Shown piece after piece: positions 16,426-25,495 of a DNA stretch of 35,630 bases. Each line of letters opens with the position of its first letter. Position 1 is the first letter of the stretch. The notes below the pieces were generated by a model that was not told the origin of the DNA, did no database searches, and was given only the letters and a program-made list of their open reading frames with translations. A program made the position numbers and the translations under genes. Origin of the DNA: an uncultured Bacteroides sp. (GTDB lineage Bacteria; Bacteroidota; Bacteroidia; Bacteroidales; Bacteroidaceae); NCBI GenBank assembly GCA_945965395.1, contig CAMFND010000140.1, positions 1 to 35,630 of the forward strand, written 5' to 3'.

Positions 16426-18843
16426 ATGAACTTAACACGAAATCTTTATTTACTTTTTTTGTGTGGAATGTGTACTCCGGCTGTGCATGCAGCCAGTAAC
16501 ATGACGGCAGATGCAGCAGTACAGCAGACCGTGAATCAGAATGCTGATGAAACGAAACTGAATGAATTGCAGGAGTTCCGTAAGAAATATAAGCTGGCAA
16601 ATCCGAAAGCTTCAGAAAATGAGTTGAAATCTACTCAAATGGCTGTAAAAATGCTGATGTTGCAGCGTACAGGAGATTATGCCGTAACTGGAGCTGATTT
16701 GTGGGGCGAAAAAGTGACGAACCAGCATCTGAGAGATGTGGCAAAGACCGTTCGCGTGCTGTCGTACGGAGCTTTGAAAAACGGTAAGTCAGGTAAAGCA
16801 GATTTGGATTTATATCTGGATTATCTGTTTACACACAATTTTTTCCTTCGAATGCCTAAGCTAGTATATAGCAACTATAGTGATGTGAGGACGATTCCGA
16901 CTGATTTAATGAGTGCCATTTTGGTATGTGATGAGGTACGTAAGGCTAAAATGATTGCAGCCGTACAGAAACTACTGGAAGTGGATGTGATTCGTCAAGG
17001 AGATAAGGCCATTCTGAACTGGATTAGTTCGGACTATATTTTCAACATTGTGCCATACGTGTTTAATCTGGCACTGGCTAACCCGAACGATCAGCAGGCT
17101 GTGCAGGACTTGCAGTTGCTTTCTGGCTTCCTGCGGGTATGTACGCGCTATAATGTGGGCAATAAGGACATCCTGAAACCGGACGGTACAGGTTTCCACC
17201 ACAATGCGCATTATAACGGATACATGTATTCTTACAAAACGTGGGTGGAATACTTTTATCGTTTCAAGGGGACTTCATTCAAGATTGACCCTAAATCGTA
17301 CGAAAGACTGAAAAAGGCTGTTGTAACTATTTACATGACTGCTGTGCGTACAGAAGGTGACAAGAACAGGATTTATGCCAACAGTATGGCAGGACGCCAT
17401 CCTTTCTATAGTATTGAAGTGCCCTTTACACAGAAACTGTTTGAACAGTTGATTGAGATTGGAGCGGATGCCACAGGTACGGATTTAGATAAGGAACTGG
17501 CTGCTTATTATAATTACTTCTTTAAGACGGATAAGTATCCGGTACCGGCTGCTGATGCCAACGGATTCTATCAGTATAACTACAGCTCGGCAGGAGTGTA
17601 TCGCCAGCCGGGATGGGTGGCTGTGATGAAGTCGCCTACAGCTATGTTGTGGGGAAGTGAGATTTATAACAAGACCAATCGTTTCGGACGTTACCAGAGC
17701 CACGGCACACTGGAAATTCTGTACGATGGGGGACTGGTTCCTACAGGTTATCCTTCTAACAATGAGAACAAGGGTGCCGGATGGGACTGGAACATGATGC
17801 CGGGAAGTACGACAGTGCATTATACCGACTGGGCGGAAATGATGCCTTATAAGAACGATAAGGATCGTTTTGACCAGAAGGCCAGAACGAGCAATTTTGC
17901 TGGGGCTGTATCCATGAAAGATTACGGACTCTTTGCTACCGCTTTTGATCAGGATGACCGTTGGGGAAGCCAGCGATTTACTCCTACCAATCTTACTTTC
18001 TGCAAGTCAGTGTTGGCTATCGATGGTATGTTGTTCAGTATTGGGAATGGTATTTCTGCAAAGGGTGATTATGCGGACAACATGATTACGGCTACGAACT
18101 TATTCCAGTCGGTAGTAAGTAAACAGTACAATAAGTTGACTGTGAACGGCCAGGAGGTAACGAAGGGAAATCGCCAGAATTATGCTTCTTCAGAACCTGT
18201 GACGATGATTAATCCTGTTTCAACCGGCTTCTTTGTTCCGGCAGGTCATGATGAACTTACAGTGATTTATGACGAACAGGAGACTCCTTCTTCTGTAGGT
18301 ATGGCTGGTAAACCGGCTAAAGAAGTGGTGGCAAAAGCGTATATGAACCACGGGGTGAAACCGGAGAAGAAGTCTTATTCTTTTGTCGTAGTTCCGGCAG
18401 CAGATGAAGCTAAGATGAAGAATGTGGCCGACCGTCAGACAAAAGGAGAATTATTCTCGGTAGTGGAAATGCAGGATTCCTTGCACATCATTAAATATGC
18501 ACCGAAGAATGTGCTGGCTTATTCATTCTTTACTCCTGCGAAGGGATTGACAGCTGGTGAGGTTGTTTCTTCGGCTACGGAATTGTTGCTGATAGAACAA
18601 AAGAATACGGATGGTAGTCTGTCGTTGGGTATGGCCAATCCGAACTTGCGTCCTAAAATGCTGGACAAGAAGAACTGGAAAGAAATTCCTACCCCTGCCT
18701 TTATTGAACTGAAAGGTATCTGGCAGATGGATGGAAATGTACCTGGTGTGTTCTTAAAGACAATGGAGAATGGAAATACGGAAGTGTCTTGTTTGTTGCG
18801 AAACGGACTTCTTGTGTATATGAAGCTGGTGAAACAGAAATAA
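16426..18843 (+). CDS. PL8-family polysaccharide lyase, chondroitinase ABC-like
   Basis: Beta-eliminating lyase for uronic-acid polysaccharides, probably chondroitin- or hyaluronan-like. The 805-residue protein has a type I signal peptide (cleavage near AVHA, residue 22) and no lipobox, so it should be periplasmic. It has an alpha/alpha-toroid N-terminal half and a beta super-sandwich C-terminal half. The four catalytic residues of Proteus vulgaris chondroitinase ABC (His501, Tyr508, Arg560, Glu653) match His259 and Tyr266 in HHNAHYNGY, Arg324 in MAGRHP, and Glu412 in SEIYNKTNRFGRYQSHG. GWDWNMMPGSTTVH (452-465) matches the known GWDWNRMQGATT region. It is shorter than the roughly 1020-residue Proteus enzyme, apparently lacking the N-terminal binding domain. 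It closes the PUL operon and is followed by a strong terminator. The exact substrate is not fixed by sequence. Confidence 0.93.
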   Translation: MNLTRNLYLLFLCGMCTPAVHAASNMTADAAVQQTVNQNADETKLNELQEFRKKYKLANPKASENELKSTQMAVKMLMLQRTGDYAVTGADLWGEKVTNQHLRDVAKTVRVLSYGALKNGKSGKADLDLYLDYLFTHNFFLRMPKLVYSNYSDVRTIPTDLMSAILVCDEVRKAKMIAAVQKLLEVDVIRQGDKAILNWISSDYIFNIVPYVFNLALANPNDQQAVQDLQLLSGFLRVCTRYNVGNKDILKPDGTGFHHNAHYNGYMYSYKTWVEYFYRFKGTSFKIDPKSYERLKKAVVTIYMTAVRTEGDKNRIYANSMAGRHPFYSIEVPFTQKLFEQLIEIGADATGTDLDKELAAYYNYFFKTDKYPVPAADANGFYQYNYSSAGVYRQPGWVAVMKSPTAMLWGSEIYNKTNRFGRYQSHGTLEILYDGGLVPTGYPSNNENKGAGWDWNMMPGSTTVHYTDWAEMMPYKNDKDRFDQKARTSNFAGAVSMKDYGLFATAFDQDDRWGSQRFTPTNLTFCKSVLAIDGMLFSIGNGISAKGDYADNMITATNLFQSVVSKQYNKLTVNGQEVTKGNRQNYASSEPVTMINPVSTGFFVPAGHDELTVIYDEQETPSSVGMAGKPAKEVVAKAYMNHGVKPEKKSYSFVVVPAADEAKMKNVADRQTKGELFSVVEMQDSLHIIKYAPKNVLAYSFFTPAKGLTAGEVVSSATELLLIEQKNTDGSLSLGMANPNLRPKMLDKKNWKEIPTPAFIELKGIWQMDGNVPGVFLKTMENGNTEVSCLLRNGLLVYMKLVKQK

Positions 18844-18862
18844 GGCTAAATACTGAAAATAT

Positions 18863-18903
18863 AAAAGGTCGTTCTTCCAATATGAGTGAGGAACGACCTT
18901 TTT
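18863..18903. terminator. Bidirectional terminator at the PUL end
   Basis: AAAAGGTCGTTC pairs with GAACGACCTTTT in a 12-bp stem around a short loop, with A-run on one side and T-run on the other. It lies between convergent genes (PL8 ending at 18843 and the DUF4831 gene ending at 18918), so it can serve both strands and marks the right border of the PUL. Confidence 0.9.
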
Positions 18904-18917
18904 ATAAATTCAATGTC

Positions 18918-19967
18918 TTAGTCTTTGTCAATCTTTAAAATACTACCAGTCGTGGAATTGAAAATCACGCGGGTGTTTACTTTCTTGTCGAACAAACCGT
19001 CTACCAGTACTTCGGTGTAGCCAAACTGGGTGAATGCCATTTCGTCGTTGAAAAGTTTTTTACCCTGATAAGTTACCGTGACATTTCCTTTACCCGGTAC
19101 ATTGTAGATGGCACCATCTGCTTTTTTCTTTTTCTTATCTTCTTCCGGCATGGGAAGGGTAGAAGTGTTGCGGATGGAAACATAAATCGGGTCACCAGCC
19201 AGATTGTCGGTCGGAAGTACTCCTAACTGGGTGGAGAAACGAGCAGCAACTTGTTCTTGTGTGTCACTGCCGGGTTCTACCAATATTGTAAAGACTTTAT
19301 CTGTGCGGTCGGTAGTACCGGTAAATGCTTGCATCAGGGCCTTTTCTTGTTTGTTCAGCTGGTCAATAACCAGTTGAAGAGAAGCTCCGTCCTTTGGCAT
19401 GGTTTCTGCCTGACCGCGCAGGATGGTGTTCTTGCTGTCGCGTATGTTGTAGATTTCGCGGGCGGTCAGTTCTGCCATTTTTGCGCTGGAACCGGCCATG
19501 AGGATGTCTTCTGTCATGTATTTGCGGGCATTCTCATGAGGCTGTGGTTTCTCTAACTTGTAGTCAGGAAGAGATTCTTTTTCGGTAGAGGTCGTATTGA
19601 TAGCTTTTACAATTCCTTTGTCTGTCAGTTCTACATTGGATGCCATACTCTTATCTTTTAACTTCATGATGTAGGCTTTCGTAGAGTCGGGCACTCCTAC
19701 AAGGCGAACTTGAATATCCTTGATTTCCCAATGGCTTTCGGGCTGTGAGCTGATATTGTTCAGGCGCAGGTAGCGACTGGCATAAAGGCTGAAGTCGCCC
19801 GGCTGGTAGTCTACCTTGGTGGCAATGATGTCAATGGCTACTTTGGTCTTGGGCAGGAAGTACACGATGCCTTCGCCTGCCTGTGGCACATAGCTTTCTT
19901 GGGAGTAGGCATTCAGAGAAGCCAGCAGTCCCAATGCAATGATTCCTTTTTTCATATTGTCTGTCAT
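18918..19967 (-). CDS. DUF4831 family exported protein
   Basis: Protein of 349 residues with an N-terminal signal peptide (MKKGIIALGLLASLNAYSQ, beginning at residue 5). The sequence (VPQAGEGIVYFLPKTKVAIDI near the start, repeated short strands, and an LFNDEMAFTQFGYTEVLVDG segment near the end) fits the Bacteroidales DUF4831 family, whose function is unknown. The ATG at 19967 overlaps the TGA of the upstream nnrD gene as ATGA, indicating translational coupling. The alternative start at 19955 (MKKGII) would give a more standard signal peptide. It is probably periplasmic or loosely membrane attached. Coupling to NAD(P)HX repair has no obvious functional meaning. Confidence 0.85.
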   Translation of the reverse strand: MTDNMKKGIIALGLLASLNAYSQESYVPQAGEGIVYFLPKTKVAIDIIATKVDYQPGDFSLYASRYLRLNNISSQPESHWEIKDIQVRLVGVPDSTKAYIMKLKDKSMASNVELTDKGIVKAINTTSTEKESLPDYKLEKPQPHENARKYMTEDILMAGSSAKMAELTAREIYNIRDSKNTILRGQAETMPKDGASLQLVIDQLNKQEKALMQAFTGTTDRTDKVFTILVEPGSDTQEQVAARFSTQLGVLPTDNLAGDPIYVSIRNTSTLPMPEEDKKKKKADGAIYNVPGKGNVTVTYQGKKLFNDEMAFTQFGYTEVLVDGLFDKKVNTRVIFNSTTGSILKIDKD

Positions 19968-21481
19968 TTAGTTTCCATTAGTTGTTTCCATGCGGCCGGC
20001 AATGCGTCTGCAATGTCACCGGAGGTCATGCCGATTACTCCCTTTTGCTGGCAGGCGATGTCACCAGCCAGACCGTGTACATAGACACCTAAGCGGCAGG
20101 CTTCCTCGTGTGTGTAGCCTTGTGAGAGCAGTGACAGGATGATACCGGTAAGTACGTCGCCGCTTCCGGCTGTGGCCATACCCGGATTACCTGTGGGGTT
20201 GAAGTAAGTCACTCCGTCGGGGGTAATGACAGCTGTCCATGCTCCTTTCAGTACGATGTAGCATTGCAGATGGGCTGCCAGTTCTTTCGCCTTTGACAAA
20301 CGCTCGTAGCTGTTGCTGCAGCGTCCGATGATGCGTTCCAGTTCCTTGATATGTGGAGTAAGAATGCTGTGGCGGGGAATACGGGTCAGGTAGTTACGGT
20401 AGCTGCTGAAGATGTTGAGTGCATCTGCATCTAAGACCAAAGGAATATAGCAGTTGCTTACTTGGTCGAACAGCGCCTGCACCGTGATTTCTTCCTGTCC
20501 TAATCCCGGGCCGATGGCTACGGCTTGGAAGTTGTCGAGGTCGGCAGCTTCGGCAAAGCAGCGGTCGTGTACGTCATCTTGTACCATAGCTTCGGGCACG
20601 TTGCTCTGTAACAGGTCATGGTTGCATACAGGGGTGTGTACGGTGAGTAGTCCGATACCCGAACGCAGGCAGGCACGTGAAGCTAACAGGGCGGCACCTC
20701 CCATACCGTATGAACCGGCTATCAGCAGGCCGTGGCCGAACATGCCTTTGTGGGCAAATTTCTTTCTTGGCTTGATGAGCGCACGCATTTCGCTGGCTTC
20801 AGTGATGTAATAGTTTGTCTTGGCTGATTCGATGAATTCGCGGCTGATACCGATGTCGAGCAACTGCCATTCGCCTACCACATCTGCATTTTCGGCAAAG
20901 AGGAAGGAGAGTTTGGGCAACTGGATGCTCAGGGTCAGGTCGGCTTTGATGATATTTTGTCGGATGTTGTGGGTGTTGTCTTCTCCCATCAGTCCGGAAG
21001 GGATGTCGATGGATACCACCTGGGCAGGAGAAGCATTGATGTATTGTACTACGGCTGCAAATCCTCCGCTCAGCGGTTTTTGAAGTCCGGAACCGAACAG
21101 ACCGTCGATTACTACATCGTGACTGCCCAGATGAGGCGGGTCAAACTGGTTGCTGACTTCGGTGTAGTTGGCAAATCCGCTTTCTTTCAGGCGCTGGATG
21201 TTGGTGAGGCATTCATCGGAAAGGGTACCTTTTACGTTGAACAAATAGACTTCTACCGGATAGTTTTTCAGGAAAAGGATGCGGGCTACAGCCAATGCGT
21301 CGCCCCCATTGTTGCCCGGACCGGCAAATACGACAAGACGATGCGATTTGTCATATCGCTCGCTAATAGCCTGTGCCAACAGACCGGCGGCTTTTTCCAT
21401 GAGGTTGATTGACAATATAGATTCGTGGGCAATAGTATATGCATCTGCCTCCTTTTGTTGTGTACAACTTAAAATTTTCAT
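19964..21481 (-). CDS. nnrD: Bifunctional NAD(P)H-hydrate epimerase / ADP-dependent NAD(P)H-hydrate dehydratase
   Basis: Cytosolic metabolite-repair enzyme that epimerises and dehydrates damaged NADHX/NADPHX back to NAD(P)H. The 505-residue product fuses the N-terminal YjeF/NnrE epimerase domain (1-215, with GPGNNGGD at 54-61) to the C-terminal ribokinase-like NnrD dehydratase domain (about 230-505, with AIGPGLGQEE and the GSGDVLTG nucleotide/catalytic motif at 439-446). The length is usual for the fused form. It is divergent from hpt, and its stop overlaps the start of the DUF4831 gene. Its own promoter is not clear: TACTTTTA on the minus strand near 21511-21518 misses the consensus by one base. 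Confidence 0.95.
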   Translation of the reverse strand: MKILSCTQQKEADAYTIAHESILSINLMEKAAGLLAQAISERYDKSHRLVVFAGPGNNGGDALAVARILFLKNYPVEVYLFNVKGTLSDECLTNIQRLKESGFANYTEVSNQFDPPHLGSHDVVIDGLFGSGLQKPLSGGFAAVVQYINASPAQVVSIDIPSGLMGEDNTHNIRQNIIKADLTLSIQLPKLSFLFAENADVVGEWQLLDIGISREFIESAKTNYYITEASEMRALIKPRKKFAHKGMFGHGLLIAGSYGMGGAALLASRACLRSGIGLLTVHTPVCNHDLLQSNVPEAMVQDDVHDRCFAEAADLDNFQAVAIGPGLGQEEITVQALFDQVSNCYIPLVLDADALNIFSSYRNYLTRIPRHSILTPHIKELERIIGRCSNSYERLSKAKELAAHLQCYIVLKGAWTAVITPDGVTYFNPTGNPGMATAGSGDVLTGIILSLLSQGYTHEEACRLGVYVHGLAGDIACQQKGVIGMTSGDIADALPAAWKQLMETK

Positions 21482-21604
21482 TGTATATATAAAATAGCTA
21501 TTTTGTCGGTAAAAGTACGAAAAAAGCCTCGAATGGTATATATATTCTATTGAAAATATCTTTAAATACTCAGGGGGAAGTGTGGCGGTTTTAGGGAAAA
21601 TCCG

Positions 21605-21612
21605 TAAATTTG
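21605..21612 (+). promoter_or_regulatory. -7 promoter element of hpt
   Basis: TAAATTTG followed by CAC is an exact match to the Bacteroidetes TAnnTTTG element. It lies 27 bases before the ATG at 21639 and inside the longer reading frame that opens at 21582, which argues that translation begins at 21639. No good -33 TTTG is seen at the usual spacing. Confidence 0.6.
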
Positions 21613-21638
21613 CACAATTTCTAAAACTAGATTATAAC

Positions 21639-22175
21639 ATGGATACGATTCAGATTAAAGACAAGCGTTTCAAAACGTTTATCCCAGAGACGGATATCCT
21701 GAAGGAGGTGGCACGTGTGGCCAATGAAATCAATCATGACTTGGAGGGTGAAAATCCGTTGTTTTTGAGTGTGTTGAACGGCTCGTTCATGTTTACGGCC
21801 GATTTGATGAAACATCTGACGATTCCATGCGAGATTTCTTTTGTGAAGCTGGCTTCGTATGCAGGGACGGCTTCTACAGGAAAGGTGAAAGAACTGGTAG
21901 GACTGAATGAAGACATTTCAGGACGTACGGTGGTAATCGTGGAGGATATTGTGGACACAGGGCTGACCATGCAGCGTTTGCTGGAAACTCTGAAGGCACG
22001 CAATCCGAAAGAAATCCGTATTGCCACACTGCTGGTGAAACCGGATAAGTTGCAGGTGGATTTGGATATAAACTATGTAGCGATGAATATTCCGAATGAT
22101 TTTATCGTGGGCTACGGACTGGATTACGATGGCTTCGGACGGAACTACCGCGATATCTATACAGTGATGGAATAA
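21639..22175 (+). CDS. hpt: Hypoxanthine phosphoribosyltransferase
   Basis: Purine salvage enzyme converting hypoxanthine (and usually guanine) plus PRPP to IMP/GMP in the cytosol. The 178-residue protein has the type I PRTase PRPP-binding motif VVIVEDIVDTGLT (98-110), the SVLNGSFMFTADL loop (44-56) and the base-binding C-terminal region with DFIVGYGLDYD. The length is normal. The start was set at the ATG at 21639 because the promoter element lies upstream within the longer open frame. It is followed 24 bases later by adk, a nucleotide-metabolism neighbour and probable operon partner. Confidence 0.94.
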   Translation: MDTIQIKDKRFKTFIPETDILKEVARVANEINHDLEGENPLFLSVLNGSFMFTADLMKHLTIPCEISFVKLASYAGTASTGKVKELVGLNEDISGRTVVIVEDIVDTGLTMQRLLETLKARNPKEIRIATLLVKPDKLQVDLDINYVAMNIPNDFIVGYGLDYDGFGRNYRDIYTVME

Positions 22176-22199
22176 TTTTTTTAATTATTATAAGACAAC

Positions 22200-22769
22200 A
22201 TGTTGAATATTGTAATTTTTGGTGCTCCGGGTTCAGGTAAAGGAACTCAGAGTGCTCGTATTGTGGAAAAATATGGCTTGAACCATATTTCTACGGGAGA
22301 TGTATTGCGTGCAGAAATCAAGAACGGCACGGAACTGGGTAAAACAGCAAAAGGTTATATCGACAATGGTCAATTGATTCCGGATGCATTGATGATTGAT
22401 ATTCTGGCTAGCGTATTCGACAGCTTCAAGGATAGCAAAGGTGTGATTTTCGATGGATTCCCTCGTACAATCGCTCAGGCTGAGGCTTTGAAAGAAATGT
22501 TGAAGGTACGCGGACAGGAAGTTTCTATCATGCTTGATCTGGAAGTTCCTGAAGATGAACTGATGACTCGTCTGATCAAACGTGGACAGGAATCTGGTCG
22601 TGCTGACGACAATGAAGAAACTATCAAGAAGCGTCTGGTAGTATACCACTCTCAGACTGCTCCGTTGATTGACTGGTACAAGAACGACGGTAAATATTGC
22701 CACATTCAGGGATTGGGTACTATGGACGGTATCTTTGCTGATATTTGTGCGGCTATTGATAAACTTTAA
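22200..22769 (+). CDS. adk: Adenylate kinase
   Basis: Essential cytosolic enzyme interconverting ATP + AMP and 2 ADP. The 189-residue protein has the P-loop GAPGSGKGTQ (8-17), the AMP-binding STGDVLR segment, FDGFPRT (the conserved DGFPR motif) and a short LID (RGQESGRADDN) without zinc-binding cysteines, so it is the short-form enzyme. It lies between hpt and obgE on the same strand, with a hairpin downstream at 22780-22809. Confidence 0.96.
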   Translation: MLNIVIFGAPGSGKGTQSARIVEKYGLNHISTGDVLRAEIKNGTELGKTAKGYIDNGQLIPDALMIDILASVFDSFKDSKGVIFDGFPRTIAQAEALKEMLKVRGQEVSIMLDLEVPEDELMTRLIKRGQESGRADDNEETIKKRLVVYHSQTAPLIDWYKNDGKYCHIQGLGTMDGIFADICAAIDKL

Positions 22770-22779
22770 ATAATAAAAA

Positions 22780-22809
22780 AACTGGCGGGCCGGTGACGGT
22801 CTGCCAGTT
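22780..22809. terminator. Stable hairpin between adk and obgE
   Basis: AACTGGCGGGCCG and CGGTCTGCCAGTT form a 13-bp stem with two G-U pairs closed by a GTGA (GNRA-type) tetraloop. The downstream sequence (CTTAAACTTG) has only a poor T-run, so it may be an attenuator or an RNA-processing/stability element rather than a full terminator. Confidence 0.55.
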
Positions 22810-22824
22810 CTTAAACTTGAATTT

Positions 22825-24003
22825 ATGGCTGAATCGAATTTTGTTGATTATGTAAAAATCTACTGCCGCTCCGGAAAGGGAGGCCGTGGCTCGGTGCACA
22901 TGCGCCGTGAGAAGTATATGCCCAATGGAGGTCCGGACGGTGGCGACGGTGGTAGAGGAGGTCATGTGATTTTGCGGGGAAACCGCAATTACTGGACATT
23001 GCTGCACCTGAAGTACGACCGTCATGTGTTTGCTGAACACGGAGGTAACGGTTCGAAAAACAAGAGTTTCGGAAAGGACGGGGCAGATAAAGTCATTGAA
23101 GTGCCTTGTGGAACGGTAGTATATAATGCCGAAACAGGGGAATATGTGTGCGACGTAACGGAGCACGGACAAGAAGTCATCTTGCTGAAAGGAGGACGCG
23201 GAGGATTGGGAAACTGGCATTTTCGTACAGCAACCCGTCAGGCACCCCGTTTTGCCCAACCAGGTGAACCGATGCAGGAGATGACGGTGATTTTGGAATT
23301 GAAATTATTGGCGGATGTAGGTCTGGTAGGTTTTCCGAATGCCGGAAAATCCACTTTGCTTTCTTCGGTTTCTGCCGCACGTCCGAAAATTGCCAATTAT
23401 CCTTTTACCACGCTGGAACCGAACCTGGGAATTGTGTCTTATCACGAAGGAAAGTCTTTCGTGATGGCGGATATTCCGGGTATCATTGAGGGAGCCAGTG
23501 AAGGAAAAGGATTGGGACTGCGGTTCTTGCGTCATATTGAGCGCAACTCATTGTTGCTGTTTATGGTACCGGGGGATACGGATGACATACGTAAGGAGTA
23601 TGAGATTCTGTTGAATGAACTGGCTACCTTTAATCCGGAGATGCTGGACAAGCAGCGGGTGTTGGCCATTACGAAATGTGACATGCTGGACGAGGAACTG
23701 ATGCAGATGCTGGAACCTACATTACCTGAAGATATACCTCATGTCTTTATTTCTTCAGTGTCTGGAATGGGCATTCAGCAGTTGAAAGACTTGCTCTGGG
23801 CCGAACTGAATAAAGACAGTAATCAGTTGGAAGCTGTACGTCGGGAAGCCATCGTACATCGTCCGAAAGATATGACCAAGCTTCGCAAGGAGCTGGAAGA
23901 TATGGGCGAAGACGAAGACTTTGACTATGAATATGAGGATGTGGATGATGACTTTGACTACGAGTACGAAGAGGAAGACTGGGAGGACGAACCACAAAAG
24001 TAA
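22825..24003 (+). CDS. obgE: GTPase ObgE/CgtA
   Basis: Ribosome-assembly GTPase that binds the 50S subunit. The 392-residue protein has the glycine-rich Obg domain (1-158, with [12 protein letters not shown]) and the G domain from about 163, with the G1 P-loop GFPNAGKST (169-177), G3 DIPGIIEGA and G4 TKCD. It ends in a strongly acidic tail (from about 356) rich in Asp, Glu and Tyr rather than a recognised OCT domain. The stop TAA (24001-24003) shares its last base with the ATG of the next gene, indicating coupled translation. Confidence 0.96.
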   Translation: MAESNFVDYVKIYCRSGKGGRGSVHMRREKYMPNGGPDGGDGGRGGHVILRGNRNYWTLLHLKYDRHVFAEHGGNGSKNKSFGKDGADKVIEVPCGTVVYNAETGEYVCDVTEHGQEVILLKGGRGGLGNWHFRTATRQAPRFAQPGEPMQEMTVILELKLLADVGLVGFPNAGKSTLLSSVSAARPKIANYPFTTLEPNLGIVSYHEGKSFVMADIPGIIEGASEGKGLGLRFLRHIERNSLLLFMVPGDTDDIRKEYEILLNELATFNPEMLDKQRVLAITKCDMLDEELMQMLEPTLPEDIPHVFISSVSGMGIQQLKDLLWAELNKDSNQLEAVRREAIVHRPKDMTKLRKELEDMGEDEDFDYEYEDVDDDFDYEYEEEDWEDEPQK

Positions 24004-24803
24004 TGAATAATCTGACTGATGATAAAAGAATGTTGGTGTACGGCCCGAAAAGTTCGCACACCGACATTTTTTGTTTCTCTACGACACGTCACGGAGGTTG
24101 CAGTGAGGGGAATTATGCTTCGTTTAACTGCAATCATTATTGTGGTGATGTGCCTGATAAGGTAGAATGGAACCGGGAACTGCTGTGTTCGTTGTTGCCT
24201 GTGCGTCCCCGAATGCTGGTTGTACCTCATCAAACGCATGATACGGTGGTGAAGGTTGTGGATGAGGCTTTTTTACGGCTCTCTTCAGAGGAACAATTGA
24301 GTCAACTGGAAGGAGTGGATGCGATGGTCAGCGACTTGAAGCAAGTCTCTCTTTGCATTTCTACCGCTGATTGTATCCCTGTACTTTGTTATGATACTCG
24401 GCGGAAAGTGATTGCGGCGATACATGCCGGATGGCGGGGAACAGTGAAGCGCATCGTGGAAAAGACGTTGGACAAGATGGCGGAACTTTATGGTACGAAG
24501 GGAGAAGATGTGCAGGCTTATATCGGGCCTGGTATCTCTCTGGATGCTTTTGAAGTGGGAGATGAGGTGTATGAAGCCTTTGAAGCAGCCGGATTTGATA
24601 TGGCTTGCATCGCCTGCAGAGATAAAAAGTGGCACCTCGACCTTTGGGAAGCCAACCGGATGCAGTTGCTGTCTAAAGGAGTAAAAGAGGAGAATGTGGA
24701 AGTAGCAGGGATTTGTACCTATCAAAATTATACGGATTTCTTCTCGGCACGGCGGCTGGGCATTCATTCCGGACGTATTTTGTCGGGGATTATGCGGATG
24801 TAG
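24003..24803 (+). CDS. pgeF: Purine nucleoside phosphorylase/peptidoglycan editing factor PgeF (YfiH/YlmD family)
   Basis: Multicopper-oxidoreductase-like fold protein of the YfiH family, members of which act as purine nucleoside phosphorylase/adenosine deaminase or guard peptidoglycan composition. The 266-residue product has the conserved ligand triad His79 (PHQTH), Cys124 (STADC) and His141 (IHAGWRGT), aligning with His80, Cys125 and His142 described for YlmD. The C-terminal motif ending in RLGIHSGR is also typical. It overlaps the obgE stop by one base (TAATG). Confidence 0.92.
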   Translation: MNNLTDDKRMLVYGPKSSHTDIFCFSTTRHGGCSEGNYASFNCNHYCGDVPDKVEWNRELLCSLLPVRPRMLVVPHQTHDTVVKVVDEAFLRLSSEEQLSQLEGVDAMVSDLKQVSLCISTADCIPVLCYDTRRKVIAAIHAGWRGTVKRIVEKTLDKMAELYGTKGEDVQAYIGPGISLDAFEVGDEVYEAFEAAGFDMACIACRDKKWHLDLWEANRMQLLSKGVKEENVEVAGICTYQNYTDFFSARRLGIHSGRILSGIMRM

Positions 24804-24825
24804 AACCATTTAAGAAAATAGTGAA

Positions 24826-25494
24826 ATGGATTTGAAAATTGAAGTATCAGAGGAATTACGGCAGGCTTGGCCGCAGTTTCGTGGAGCCGCTGTATTTGCG
24901 ACGGTAAAGAATTCTCCATATAGTGAAGAATTGTGGAAGCGTATCGGTGAGTTTACGGAGCTCTACCGTCAGAAATATACCATTGATTCTATCAAAGAGA
25001 TGCCTGCCATTCAAGCTACTCGTCAGGCTTATAAGAAATGTGGGAAAGATCCCAGCCGTTACCGTCCTTCTTCAGAAGCTTTATGCCGCCGTTTGCTGAG
25101 AGGACTTTCACTTTATCAGATAGATACGCTGGTCGATTTGATTAACTTGGCATCCATAAATAGCGGACATTCTATCGGTGGATTTGACCGGGATAAGATT
25201 CAAGGAGACAAGTTGGTATTAGGTATCGGAAAGGCAGGTGAGCCTTACGAAGGTATTGGGCGTGGAGAATTGAACATTGAGGGAATGCCCGTATATCGTG
25301 ATGCCGTGGGAGGTGTAGGTACACCGACAAGTGATAATGAACGGACAAAGATTTCATCGGAAACCGCTCATTTGTTAGCTATTATGAATGCATATAGTGG
25401 TAGTGAAGGTCTGGAGGAAGATGTACACTATATGGTGAACCTGCTGAAAGAATTTGCGGATGCCCAGGATGTAGAACTTTATTATTTTGAATAG
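24826..25494 (+). CDS. B3/B4 domain-containing protein (PheRS beta-subunit B3/B4-like)
   Basis: Protein of 222 residues that matches, by its overall layout and motifs, the stand-alone B3/B4 (COG3382-type) proteins related to the editing domain of phenylalanyl-tRNA synthetase beta subunit. Visible features are the KKCGKDPSRYRPSSEAL region (about 68-84), INLASINSGHSIGGFD (about 106-121) and DAVGGVGTPTSDNERTKI (about 159-176). It has no signal peptide, so it is cytosolic. A tRNA or amino-acid editing role is an inference from fold similarity. It is followed after one base by the M23 peptidase start. Confidence 0.85.
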   Translation: MDLKIEVSEELRQAWPQFRGAAVFATVKNSPYSEELWKRIGEFTELYRQKYTIDSIKEMPAIQATRQAYKKCGKDPSRYRPSSEALCRRLLRGLSLYQIDTLVDLINLASINSGHSIGGFDRDKIQGDKLVLGIGKAGEPYEGIGRGELNIEGMPVYRDAVGGVGTPTSDNERTKISSETAHLLAIMNAYSGSEGLEEDVHYMVNLLKEFADAQDVELYYFE

Positions 25495-25495
25495 A

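Noticed and set aside
22233-22703. 156-residue open frame on the minus strand
   Set aside because: Antisense to adk, whose P-loop and DGFPR motif are clear; a shadow frame.
24285-24809. 174-residue open frame on the minus strand
   Set aside because: Covers pgeF in antisense; pgeF keeps all three ligand residues.
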